From Pseudarthrobacter phenanthrenivorans Sphe3 (lineage in GTDB: Bacteria > Actinomycetota > Actinomycetes > Actinomycetales > Micrococcaceae), in assembly GCF_000189535.1 (NCBI RefSeq), contig NC_015145.1, positions 3,906,001 through 3,970,000 of the forward strand: DNA of 64,000 nt, in the 5' to 3' direction. Below are positions 53,101 to 61,162 of the stretch, one piece after another. How positions within the stretch are numbered: the first letter of the stretch is position 1; every line of letters begins with the position of its first letter. The notes under the pieces were generated by a model. That model ran no database searches. It had not been told where the DNA came from and saw only the letters and a program-made list of their open reading frames with translations. The position numbers and the translations under genes are program-made.

Positions 53101-53189
53101 AGCCCATAGAACGCGTTCCGGCCCCAGGACCTGAAGAGGAGCGGCGCCAGGACAGCCACCGAAAAGTGCACGGCAAGGACTGTGATCAC
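50121..53189 (-). CDS. mnhA: Mrp antiporter subunit A fused to subunit B
   Basis: 1022 residues from a GTG at 53189. Residues ~1-800 are MrpA (NuoL-like): [57 protein letters not shown] and [20 protein letters not shown]. The C-terminal ~200 residues are MrpB-like: [34 protein letters not shown], ending in an acidic tail. No separate mrpB gene is present. It exchanges Na+ (or K+) for H+ and supports pH and salt homeostasis. First gene of the six-gene operon. Confidence 0.96.
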   Translation of the reverse strand: [1022 protein letters not shown]

Positions 53190-53370
53190 TGGTATCTCCG
53201 CAACGTCAGGGATTCGATTGTCAAAAGTTGGAGCAGGCGGTTAGTTCGTTAGGTCCGGGAGAGCCCAGTTTACCAAGGCCCGGGCAGCCCTTCCGGCCTT
53301 GATGTTGTATCCTTCCCCGCATTCCCCGGCGTGACGGGCGCGCGGTCCGGGGTATGTTCGCCACGGGCGG

Positions 53371-53386
53371 ATACGATGCATCGTAT
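53371..53386. promoter_or_regulatory. Perfect 16-bp palindrome at the MFS gene start
   Basis: ATACGATGCATCGTAT is fully self-complementary. It contains the likely -10 box TACGAT (53372-53377) and reaches into the ATG at 53385, so a bound regulator would cover both -10 and the transcription/translation start of this apparently leaderless gene. Confidence 0.7.
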
Positions 53387-54788
53387 GAACAGCGCCAGCC
53401 CCCGCGGGGCCACGCAGCCGTCCCCGGAGCTTGCATCCGGGGAGCAGGGCACCAGCAAGGGCCGGGTCCTCGCGTGGGCCGCCTGGGACTGGGGCTCGGC
53501 GGCCTTCAACGCCGTGATGACCACGTTCGTCTTCACGGTGTACCTGACCTCCAACGCCTTTGGCGGCGAGGACCAGGCGTCGGCGGTGCTCGGCGGCGCC
53601 CTGGCGGTGGCGGGCCTGGCCATCGCCCTGCTGGCCCCTGTCACCGGCCAGCGCTCCGATGCGGGCGGGCGGCGCAAGCTGTGGCTGGGAGTCAACACAG
53701 CCGCCGTCGCCATCCTCACGGCCCTGTGCTTCTTCGTGTTCCCGCGGCCGGAATTCCTGCTGCTCGGGGTCTCCCTGATTGCACTGGGAAACGTGTTCTT
53801 CGAATTCGCCGGGGTCAATTACAACGCCATGCTCGCCCAGGTCTCCACACCGCGGAACATCGGCAAAGTCAGCGGCCTCGGCTGGGGCGCGGGGTACCTT
53901 GGCGGGATTGTGGCCCTGCTGATCGTCCTCCAACTGTTCGTCCAGCCCAGCTTCGAATGGTTCGGCGCCTCCACCGAGGACAGCCTGAACATCCGCCTGG
54001 TGGCGGTCTTCTCGGCTTTGTGGTTCTTCGTTTTCGCCCTCCCCGTGCTGTTTGCCGTCCCCGAACTTCCGCGCTCCGCCCAGGCGAAGCGGCTGGGCTT
54101 CCTGGCCAGCTACGGATTGCTGGTCCGGCGGATCAAGGCCATCTACGCCACCAGCCCGCACACCATCTACTTCCTGCTGGCCAGCGCAGTGTTCCGGGAC
54201 GGCCTTGCCGCCGTCTTCACTTTTGGCGGGATCATTGCCGCCGGCACCTTCGGTTTTGAACTGTCGCAAGTCATCTTCTTCGCCATCTTCGGCAACGTGG
54301 TGGCGGCGGTGGGGGCTGTGATCGGGGGTTTCCTGGATGACCGGCTCGGCCCCAAACGGGTGATCATCGGCTCCCTGGTTGGACTGTTGGCGGCCGGGAC
54401 CGCCATCCTGGTCCTCGGCAACGGTGACTATGAATTCCTGGGGATGGCCTGGGCCGGCAGCACCACATTCTGGATCTTCGGCCTCTTCCTCTGCCTCTTC
54501 GTGGGGCCCGCGCAGTCCGCGTCGAGGGCCTACCTGGCGCGGCTTGCCCCGCATGGAGAGTCCGGCGAACTGTTTGGCCTCTACGCCACCACCGGCAGAG
54601 CCGTGAGTTTCCTGGCACCGGCACTCTTCACGCTGAGCATCACCCTCGCCGCTCCCTTCGTGGCGCCCGGAGAGGCGCAGCGCTGGGGAATCCTGGGCAT
54701 CATGGTGGTGCTCCTGGCCGGGCTACTGGTGCTGCTGCCGGTGAAGTCCCCGGACAAGGTTCCTGTCGCGGTGGTTCCTGTGGCCTAG
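53385..54788 (+). CDS. MFS transporter, UMF1/Atg22-like
   Basis: 467 residues from the ATG at 53385 with about 12 membrane helices. The N-terminus AWAAWDWGSAAFNAVMTTFVFTVYL and the loop ALLAPVTGQRSDAGGRRKLWL, plus NVFFEFAGVNYNAMLAQVSTPRNIGKVSGLGWGAGYLGGI, are the pattern of UMF1-type MFS proteins. The substrate is unknown. TACGAT ends 7 bp before the ATG inside a perfect palindrome. Divergent from the Mrp operon. Confidence 0.9.
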   Translation: MNSASPRGATQPSPELASGEQGTSKGRVLAWAAWDWGSAAFNAVMTTFVFTVYLTSNAFGGEDQASAVLGGALAVAGLAIALLAPVTGQRSDAGGRRKLWLGVNTAAVAILTALCFFVFPRPEFLLLGVSLIALGNVFFEFAGVNYNAMLAQVSTPRNIGKVSGLGWGAGYLGGIVALLIVLQLFVQPSFEWFGASTEDSLNIRLVAVFSALWFFVFALPVLFAVPELPRSAQAKRLGFLASYGLLVRRIKAIYATSPHTIYFLLASAVFRDGLAAVFTFGGIIAAGTFGFELSQVIFFAIFGNVVAAVGAVIGGFLDDRLGPKRVIIGSLVGLLAAGTAILVLGNGDYEFLGMAWAGSTTFWIFGLFLCLFVGPAQSASRAYLARLAPHGESGELFGLYATTGRAVSFLAPALFTLSITLAAPFVAPGEAQRWGILGIMVVLLAGLLVLLPVKSPDKVPVAVVPVA

Positions 54789-54839
54789 CCTGCCGCTTGC
54801 GCCGGGACACGAACGGATGAATGCCGTTTTCCGGGCCCG

Positions 54840-54897
54840 TTGACTCCCCCTTCTTGTCGACCACATAATGGCTTGAGCCCAAAAATGAAACCTTTCA
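54840..54897 (+). promoter_or_regulatory. Promoter and LacI-like operator of the DUF6807 gene
   Basis: TTGACT (54840-54845) and CATAAT (54864-54869) are 18 bp apart. TGAAACCTTTCA (54886-54897), with arms TGAAA/TTTCA, lies 16 bp downstream, where LacI-type repressors commonly bind. No LacI gene is adjacent. The remaining leader to 55009 shows no gene. Confidence 0.6.
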
Positions 54898-55008
54898 ATA
54901 TCCTGCCTGCCTCCCAAGGAGCCCGCCGCGGCGAAATCAGCAAAGGAGACTGTTCCCTGACTGTGCCGACGGGCGGCTGGCACCCTGGAAACCCGAAAAG
55001 AGCCCCGC

Positions 55009-55980
55009 ATGAGCACCACTGCAGCAACAACCGCTGCCGACGCCCCCGCAACCCAGCTGACCTGGACTGACAATGGTGCCGCCGTCGTCATTTCCCTGGA
55101 CGGCACGGACATACTCACCTACACCTACGCCGCCGATGATCCCCAGGTGGAATCACCCAGGCCGTACTTCCACCCCGTCCGCACCCGATCCGGGGACCTG
55201 GTCAGCGCCTACCGTCCCCACGACCATGTGTGGCATAAGGGCATCGCCTGGTCCCTGCCGCACCTGGGTCCCGACAACTTCTGGGGCGGCCCCAGCTACA
55301 GGCGCGGCCAGGACTACCAGTGGCTGCCGAACAACGGCGCCATGCGGCACCTGGAAACTGTGCAGGCAGCGAACGACGACGGCGCGTTCAGTTTCGCCCA
55401 CAGGCTGCAGTGGGTGACCCAGCGGGGGTCGGTTGTGGTGCAGGAAGAGCGCTCCTTCCAGGTAGTGCCGGGCCAGGACGCCAGCTACACCCTGGTCTTC
55501 GAAACCGCCATGTCCAACGTGTCGGGGAAGGACATCCACATTGGCTCCCCCACCACTGAGGGTCGTGAGAACGCCGGGTACGGTGGCTTGTTCTGGCGGG
55601 GGCCCCGGTCCTTCACGGGGGGAAAGATCATCGGCCCCGGCGGCGCCACCGGCGAAGGCCTCCGCGGCCAGCGCGCCCCCTGGCTTTCCTTCGTGGGGCA
55701 ACATGATGAAACCTGCCGTTTCTCAACCGTGGTCATGGTTGATGACCCCGGAAGCGCGCACCCGGAGCCGGAGTGGTTCGCCCGTTCAGAGCCGTTTGCC
55801 TGCATGGGACCGGCCCCCTTCTTCAGGCAGGAAGTCCTGTTCCAGGCCGGGACAGCATTGCGTTTCCGGTACGGCGTGGTTATTGCAGACGGCACATCGG
55901 ACGCGGACCGCGCGGAAGCGCTGGCAACTGCAGCGCGCAGCGTGCTGGCAGGTGCACCAGCGCCCGTCCAAGGAGGGTGA
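55009..55980 (+). CDS. DUF6807/PmoA-family protein
   Basis: 323 residues, cytosolic, beta-rich: YFHPVRTRSGDLVSAYRPHDHVWHKGIAWSLPHLGPDNFWGG is the methane-oxygenase-PmoA (DUF6807) motif with its His cluster, followed by GSPTTEGRENAGYGGLFWRGPRSF and PEPEWFARSEPFACMGPAPFF. Such proteins occur in sugar-catabolic loci next to oxidoreductases; they are not methane monooxygenases. The LacI-like operator upstream supports a carbohydrate role. It stands alone here. Confidence 0.85.
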   Translation: MSTTAATTAADAPATQLTWTDNGAAVVISLDGTDILTYTYAADDPQVESPRPYFHPVRTRSGDLVSAYRPHDHVWHKGIAWSLPHLGPDNFWGGPSYRRGQDYQWLPNNGAMRHLETVQAANDDGAFSFAHRLQWVTQRGSVVVQEERSFQVVPGQDASYTLVFETAMSNVSGKDIHIGSPTTEGRENAGYGGLFWRGPRSFTGGKIIGPGGATGEGLRGQRAPWLSFVGQHDETCRFSTVVMVDDPGSAHPEPEWFARSEPFACMGPAPFFRQEVLFQAGTALRFRYGVVIADGTSDADRAEALATAARSVLAGAPAPVQGG

Positions 55981-56070
55981 GCAGTAACCCGGGCCTGCCG
56001 GGATACCGCGGGTCCTGAGGTAATCATCAGAACCCGCGCCAAGGGGGCCAGGGCCGACTAGGCTGGAAAC

Positions 56071-56553
56071 ATGAACGTGGACGAGACGAACCTTCCCGGC
56101 CTGGGCCGGCGCAAGGATTTCATGACCGCCTCCGGCCGCCGGATCGGCGTCGTGGAGTTGCGTGAGGGACAGACGGAGCTCATTGTTTCGGCCTGGGATG
56201 ATCCCGACACCTGCCAGGCCTCCATACCGCTTACCACGGAGGAAGCAGCCACCCTCGGCAATCTCCTCGGTGGGCAGCACCTGGCCATGAAACTGACGGA
56301 AGAGCATAAGGACGTCCCGGGAATCGTCACCCGGCAGTTCTCCATCGCTCCGGACTCCCCCTTCCAGAACCAGCCCATGGGCAAGGCATGCATCCGTACC
56401 CGGTGCGGCGTCTCGATCGTGGCGATCATGCGCGAAGGCGAGGTGCTCCCGTCGCCGGGGCCCGACGTCGTCCTCCACACTGGCGACCTGCTGGTGGCTG
56501 TGGGCACCCAGGAAGGCCTCGACGCGGCGGCCGACATCCTGCGTCACGGATAG
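56071..56553 (+). CDS. khtT: K+/H+ antiporter regulatory subunit, KhtT-like
   Basis: 160 residues. The N-terminal half (LPGLGRRKDFMTASGRRIGVVELREGQTELIV) and the C-terminal RCK_C/TrkA_C domain (CIRTRCGVSIVAIMREGEVLPSPGPDVVLHTGDLLVAVGTQEGLDAAADIL) match KhtT-type subunits that gate the antiporter in response to nucleotides such as c-di-AMP. TAGGCT ends 6 bp before the ATG with no strong ribosome site, so the mRNA may be leaderless. The antiporter gene follows after 6 bp. Confidence 0.92.
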   Translation: MNVDETNLPGLGRRKDFMTASGRRIGVVELREGQTELIVSAWDDPDTCQASIPLTTEEAATLGNLLGGQHLAMKLTEEHKDVPGIVTRQFSIAPDSPFQNQPMGKACIRTRCGVSIVAIMREGEVLPSPGPDVVLHTGDLLVAVGTQEGLDAAADILRHG

Positions 56554-56559
56554 GACGCT

Positions 56560-57738
56560 ATGGACCCGTTGGCCCTGACCCTCATTGAACTGGGGGCCGT
56601 TGTGTTCTGCCTTGGCTTGTTGGCCAGGCTGGCCGGACGGGTCGGCATGTCTCCCATCCCCCTTTACCTTCTGGGCGGACTCGCTTTCGGTGCCGGCGGC
56701 ATCGTCAAGCTCGAAGGCATGAAGGAATTCGCCCACGTCTCCGGTGAAATCGGAGTCATCCTGCTCCTGCTTATGCTCGGGCTGGAATATACCGCAGCAG
56801 AACTATTCACTGGCTTGCGGCGTTCCTGGCAGGCAGGCATCCTTGACCTGGTCCTGAACTTCCTGCCGGGGGCCGCCCTTGCCTACCTGCTGGGCTGGGG
56901 CGGGGTGGGGGCCATGGTGATGGGCGGTGTCACCTACATCTCCTCGTCAGGCATTGCCGCCAAGGTCATCACGGACCTGGGCCGCATCGGCAACCGGGAA
57001 ACGCCCGTAGTGCTGTCCATCCTGGTGTTCGAGGACCTGGCCATGGCCGTCTATCTTCCCGTGTTGACCACCATCCTGGCCGGCGTCAGCTTCCTGGGCG
57101 GGCTGACCAGCGTGGGCATCGCCCTTGCGGTGGTCAGTGTGGTGCTGATGGTCGCGTTGCGGCATGGGCATCACGTCTCCAAGGCCGTTCACAGCGAGAA
57201 CTCGGAAGTGTTCCTTTTGAATGTGCTCGGCGCCGCGCTGCTGGTGGCGGGCGTTGCCTCAGCCATGCAGGTCTCCGCCGCGGTGGGGGCATTCCTGCTT
57301 GGCATCGCAATTTCAGGGGCGACGGCACACAACGCAACCCGCATCCTCGAACCGCTGCGGGACCTGTTCGCCGCCATCTTCTTCGTGGCGTTCGGGCTCA
57401 ATACGGATCCCTCGTCCATTCCGCCGGTCCTTGGCTGGGCCCTTGTGCTCGCGGTGATCACCGCGGCCACCAAGATGGCCACCGGAATCTGGGCGGCCAA
57501 ACAGGCCGGAATCGCCAGGCCCGGCCGCTTCCGTGCAGGCGCCACGCTGATCGCCCGCGGCGAATTCTCCATCGTCATTGCCGGGCTGGCGGTTGCCTCG
57601 GGCGCAGTGCCCGGCGAGCTCGCGGCCCTTGCCACGGCCTACGTCCTGGTGATGGCGGTCCTGGGCCCCCTGGCGGCCCGGTTTGCAGGGCCGCTGAGGG
57701 CTATGCAGCCGCCTGCAGAAGTGGCTGCCAAAGCCTGA
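56560..57738 (+). CDS. khtU: CPA2-family K+/H+ antiporter, KhtU-like
   Basis: 392 residues, about 12 membrane helices: GMSPIPLYLLGGLAFG, EIGVILLLLMLGLEYTAAEL, SSSGIAAKVITDLGRIGNRETPVVLSILVFEDLAMAVYLP (helix with Glu-Asp ion site), VGAFLLGIAISG and GATLIARGEFSIVIAGLAV. It exports K+ or Na+ for H+ under control of the KhtT-like subunit. Converges with dcd. Confidence 0.93.
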   Translation: MDPLALTLIELGAVVFCLGLLARLAGRVGMSPIPLYLLGGLAFGAGGIVKLEGMKEFAHVSGEIGVILLLLMLGLEYTAAELFTGLRRSWQAGILDLVLNFLPGAALAYLLGWGGVGAMVMGGVTYISSSGIAAKVITDLGRIGNRETPVVLSILVFEDLAMAVYLPVLTTILAGVSFLGGLTSVGIALAVVSVVLMVALRHGHHVSKAVHSENSEVFLLNVLGAALLVAGVASAMQVSAAVGAFLLGIAISGATAHNATRILEPLRDLFAAIFFVAFGLNTDPSSIPPVLGWALVLAVITAATKMATGIWAAKQAGIARPGRFRAGATLIARGEFSIVIAGLAVASGAVPGELAALATAYVLVMAVLGPLAARFAGPLRAMQPPAEVAAKA

Positions 57739-57785
57739 AGGCCGCACTGCCCAAGCCTGGCTCCAGGGCGGCTGTAACCTGCCTG

Positions 57786-58361
57786 CTAAATCGTGGTGCG
57801 GTGGAAGTTCAGGTGGCTGCGGCTGGCTGTCGGACCGCGTTGCCCCTGGTAGCGGTTCCCGTATTCGCCGGAACCGTACGGGTGCTGCGCGGACGAGGAC
57901 AGCCGGAAGAAGCACAGTTGGCCGATCTTCATGCCCGGCCAGAGCTTGATGGGCAGGGTGGCCATGTTGGACAGTTCCAGGGTGACGTGCCCGGAGAATC
58001 CGGGGTCGATGAAGCCGGCGGTCGAGTGCGTCAGGAGCCCCAGCCGGCCCAGGGAGGACTTGCCTTCCAGGCGGGCGGCAATGTCATCGGGCAACGTCAC
58101 CGTCTCGTAGGTGGAGCCGAGGACGAACTCGCCCGGGTGGAGGATGAACGGCTCGTCCTGCTCCACTTCCACCAGGCGGGTCAGCTCGGGCTGTTCCTCG
58201 GCCGGATCGATGTGTGCGTACTTGTGGTTATCGAACAGGCGGAAGAACTTGTCGATCCGGACATCCACGGACGAGGGCTGCACCATCGCGGGATCGTAAG
58301 GTTCCAGGACGATCCGCTGGGAGTCAATTTCGGCACGAATGTCGCGGTCAGAGATCAGCAC
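57786..58361 (-). CDS. dcd: dCTP deaminase (bifunctional dUTP-forming type)
   Basis: 191 residues: [14 protein letters not shown] at the start, [53 protein letters not shown] (catalytic Glu in [11 protein letters not shown] context) and the C-terminal [16 protein letters not shown]. The length and the Thr-Ala-Gly motif fit the actinobacterial deaminase that also hydrolyses dUTP to dUMP. GTG start; TAATTT lies 6 bp upstream, so it may be leaderless. Supplies dUMP for thymidylate. Confidence 0.95.
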   Translation of the reverse strand: MLISDRDIRAEIDSQRIVLEPYDPAMVQPSSVDVRIDKFFRLFDNHKYAHIDPAEEQPELTRLVEVEQDEPFILHPGEFVLGSTYETVTLPDDIAARLEGKSSLGRLGLLTHSTAGFIDPGFSGHVTLELSNMATLPIKLWPGMKIGQLCFFRLSSSAQHPYGSGEYGNRYQGQRGPTASRSHLNFHRTTI

Positions 58362-58494
58362 CGTCCCAAATTACCGTATCGCTTATCCACAGCCACATTC
58401 TTTCGTTGTTGCTGGCGCCTAGTGGGGCTAATGTTGCCTCAGTGATTCAGGCGCCGGATGGTCTCCCGGATGGCCCAACAGAGCTGGGGATGTT

Positions 58495-60255
58495 GTGAAT
58501 AGATTGGTGGCGCCTTCTTTTATTGGCGTGCTCTGCGCATTGGCGCTTGTTTCCTCCTCGTCGGGCGCGCCGCCGCTGGCTCCCACTGTGCACCAGGCCG
58601 TCAGCGCCAGCGGGCCCAGCAGCATCACCCTGGGCGCCTCGGCGCTTACCGGGGAGGCGTCATCCCGTGGTGCCGCCCCTGCCGGAGCCCGGCTCACACC
58701 GGCCGTTGATCCGGAAATCCGGCCGGCCTCCCCCACGGCGCCCCTGGCTCCCGAACCACTGGCCCCGGACCCACTGGCAGCACAAGCACCCACACCAGAA
58801 GCACCGGCAACGGAACCTCTTCCTGCCTCCTCCACCAGCGGCGCCGCTGCCGCGGCACCTGCTGCCGCCACGGAGGAGACTGACCCCTGGGTTCCCTCCA
58901 TCCCTCCGCTCTGGGCTCCGGATGAGGAGCTTGGCTCACCTTCGGATTCCCCCATGGCCACTTCGGAAGCCACCACGGTTCCTGCTCCCGAAGCCCTGAT
59001 TCCAGACAGCAACGCGGCCGCCGTCCTCACGGTCTTCAACAAAATCAATGAATACCGGCTTTCAAAGGGCCTGAACCCCGTGAAGTACCACGCCACCGTG
59101 GCGGGGATGGCCCAGGAGTGGTCGGACAGCATCGCATCCCGCGAAGTCATCGAGCACCGGGCAAGCTTCTGGACAGACCCCCGGGCCTTGAACCCGAACA
59201 ACGGCGCCGGCGAGGTCATCGCCATCCGGACGGACCGCGACGCCGCACTGCTGGTGGAATGGTGGAAGGGCTCCGCTGGCCACAATGCCATGCTGCTCGA
59301 TCCGCGCTTCAACGTCATGGGCGCCGGGATCACCTACACGGACCGCACGTACAAAATCTGGGGCGTGGTCAACTTCTTCGGCTACACCACCCTCCCCGCC
59401 GGCACCACCGACTCCCCCGGCGGCGGCACTGGACCCAGCACTGCGTTCCCGCCTCCTGCACCCACTTTGTGTGACGCCCCCACCCGGCACATGCCGCCCA
59501 CGCTTGACCTGTCGGCGGCAGCAATCAAGGGACCGGGCGACCTGGTCACGGTGGACTCCGCCGGCCAGCTCCTGGCCCGGACAGCCACCGGTGCCCGCAC
59601 CTTCGCCCCTGCCCGGGTGATCGGATCGGGCTTTGCCGGCGCCAAGGAAGTGTTCACCACGGACTGGGACCGCGACGGCGCCTACGATCTCCTCACCCAA
59701 TGGACCAACGGAACCCTGAGCCTGCACCGGGGCGTTGCCTCCGGAGGTTTCCAGGCGCCGGCCACGCTCGGCAATGGAGGGTGGGAAACCCTGACGCTCG
59801 CAGTGGGAGGCTGGTGCGCCAACAACAGGATGCCCCAGATCCTGGCTTTGGACGGGGCCGGCGGCCTCTACCTGTACCCCAACAAGGGCCTCGGTGATCT
59901 TTCCGCACGTGCCACCGTGGCAACAGGGGTAGGCGCCGCCCGGAAGCTGTCCATGGTGGATTACGACGCCGACGGGTTCCAGGATCTCCTGGCTCTCCGC
60001 GGGGACGGCTCGGTGCAGCTCCACCGCGGGTGGGGAACCACTGCACTGCGGGCAGAAGCAAGGGCTAGCGTTGCCACCGGCTGGGGGGACGTTACGGGCA
60101 TCAGGCCGTTGCGGGACGTCACCGGGCTGAACTCAACCGGCGTGGCACTCCGCCGTGCAGGCGACGTGGTGCAGTACTGGGACCTCACCGCCGGAAGCCT
60201 CGCTTCGCCGTCGAACATCCCCGGTCCCTGGACCGGACAGCGGCTGGCTCACTAG
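58495..60255 (+). CDS. Secreted CAP-domain protein with FG-GAP-like repeats
   Basis: 586 residues from a GTG. A signal peptide (~1-25) precedes a ~135-residue Pro/Ala/Ser/Thr-rich linker (PLAPEPLAPDPLAAQAP). The CAP/SCP domain (~185-310) has NKINEYRLSKGLNPVKYHATVAGMAQEWSD, WWKGSAGHNAMLLDP (HNxxML catalytic-like motif) and the following YTDRTYKIWGVVNFFGY. The C-terminal ~260 residues carry FG-GAP/VCBS-like units (VFTTDWDRDGAYDLLTQW, LSMVDYDADGFQDLLALRGDG) that bind Ca2+. An extracellular role, possibly cell-wall linked, is likely; activity is unknown. Confidence 0.85.
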   Translation: MNRLVAPSFIGVLCALALVSSSSGAPPLAPTVHQAVSASGPSSITLGASALTGEASSRGAAPAGARLTPAVDPEIRPASPTAPLAPEPLAPDPLAAQAPTPEAPATEPLPASSTSGAAAAAPAAATEETDPWVPSIPPLWAPDEELGSPSDSPMATSEATTVPAPEALIPDSNAAAVLTVFNKINEYRLSKGLNPVKYHATVAGMAQEWSDSIASREVIEHRASFWTDPRALNPNNGAGEVIAIRTDRDAALLVEWWKGSAGHNAMLLDPRFNVMGAGITYTDRTYKIWGVVNFFGYTTLPAGTTDSPGGGTGPSTAFPPPAPTLCDAPTRHMPPTLDLSAAAIKGPGDLVTVDSAGQLLARTATGARTFAPARVIGSGFAGAKEVFTTDWDRDGAYDLLTQWTNGTLSLHRGVASGGFQAPATLGNGGWETLTLAVGGWCANNRMPQILALDGAGGLYLYPNKGLGDLSARATVATGVGAARKLSMVDYDADGFQDLLALRGDGSVQLHRGWGTTALRAEARASVATGWGDVTGIRPLRDVTGLNSTGVALRRAGDVVQYWDLTAGSLASPSNIPGPWTGQRLAH

Positions 60256-60278
60256 CCGTCAGGGAACATCGCCCAGCC

Positions 60279-60758
60279 CTACATGGCCGGTTGGAGCTCC
60301 AGGACGTCCTTCAGGCGCTCCAACTGCGCCACCTCGGACCGCAGACTGCGCTGGAGCATCCTGTCCGGCAGGCCCAGCCTGTTGAGGAACCGGAACTTCA
60401 CCAGGAAACCAGCCAACCCCTCTGCCCGGACTTCGAGGGCGAACCGGACCCGCGTTCCCGAGGCTTCCGTGCTGAGGAAGTACCCACCGGCGCGGTGCGC
60501 CGGGCCGGATATTGCCTGGAACCGGATCTCGGCTCCAGGCCTGGCATGGGTGATTTCCAGTTCAGCAGGAATGCTGAGTCCGGACCGTCCTGCCACCATA
60601 GTGCGGTACACGGCGCCTTTGGATTCGGCGGCGCCCTGCAGCAGTTGTACGCTGCGGACCGTGTCGTGCCAGAGCGGAAGGTTGGCTGCGTCGAGCAAGA
60701 ACAGGTACACAGCCATGGCATCGCGCCGGATGAGGACCTCGTGCTCTGCGAATGCCAT
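60279..60758 (-). CDS. SRPBCC-family protein
   Basis: 159 residues from the ATG at 60758 (AGGAAAG 7 nt upstream; a longer frame covers the leader RNA). It has the START/Bet v1-like pattern FAEHEVLIRRDAMAVYLFLLDAANLPLWHDTVRSV, then SGTRVRFALEVRAEGLAGFLVKFRF and a long C-terminal helix. It should bind a hydrophobic ligand. The upstream leader contains a TPP-riboswitch-like sequence. Converges with the CAP-domain gene. Confidence 0.85.
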   Translation of the reverse strand: MAFAEHEVLIRRDAMAVYLFLLDAANLPLWHDTVRSVQLLQGAAESKGAVYRTMVAGRSGLSIPAELEITHARPGAEIRFQAISGPAHRAGGYFLSTEASGTRVRFALEVRAEGLAGFLVKFRFLNRLGLPDRMLQRSLRSEVAQLERLKDVLELQPAM

Positions 60759-60805
60759 CGGGAACTTTCCTGGTTGACGTCTACCTGCGGCAGCAGCTGC
60801 ACCCC

Positions 60806-60862
60806 CCGGCATCGCAGCTACCCGGATCAGGTTAGCCAGCGCTCCGCACACCCGCCTAGCCA
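60806..60862 (-). ncRNA. TPP-riboswitch-like relic or other structured leader
   Basis: On the minus strand the leader reads GGCGGGTGTGCGGAGCGCTGG, then AACCTGATCCGGGTA (60833-60819) and ATGCCGG. AACCTGATCCGG and the pairing CCGG...CCGG match the 3' half of TPP riboswitches such as the one at 42470-42580. The CTGAGA...ACCC middle part is missing. It may be a decayed riboswitch, or a different RNA with chance similarity. Confidence 0.4.
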
Positions 60863-60994
60863 GGGCAGGGGACGTTATTGAAGAGTTACTGGATGACGTG
60901 CCCCCGGCCGGACACGGGGTGCCTGCGTTGCAGTTGGGCGGAGCAGCCGGACATCTGCGCTAAGCTATGTTCTGCCCCTTCACACCGGGGCACT

Positions 60995-61068
60995 GCGGCT
61001 GTAGCTCAATGGTAGAGCGCTAGCTTCCCAAGCTTGATACGCGGGTTCGATTCCCGTCAGCCGCTCCA
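60995..61068 (+). tRNA. tRNA-Gly (anticodon CCC)
   Basis: A complete cloverleaf: acceptor GCGGCTG/CAGCCGC, D arm GTAGCTCAATGGTAGAGC, anticodon stem CTAGC/GCTTG with loop TTCCCAA (anticodon CCC at 61027-61029), T arm CGGGTTCGATTCCCG, discriminator T and encoded CCA (61066-61068). It reads GGG codons. Confidence 0.97.
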
Positions 61069-61162
61069 GGATTGCAGCGGAGGCAAGCACCCGCCGGCCA
61101 TTAGGTGGCGGCGTGTATGGTCAGAGGTCAGGAACCTCTTCGGTTCCGCTACAGGAGCAACC

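Noticed and set aside
50598..53252. An 884-residue open frame on the plus strand
   Set aside because: It is antisense to mnhA, has the His/Gly/Gln/Arg-rich composition of a high-GC shadow frame, and no recognisable domain.
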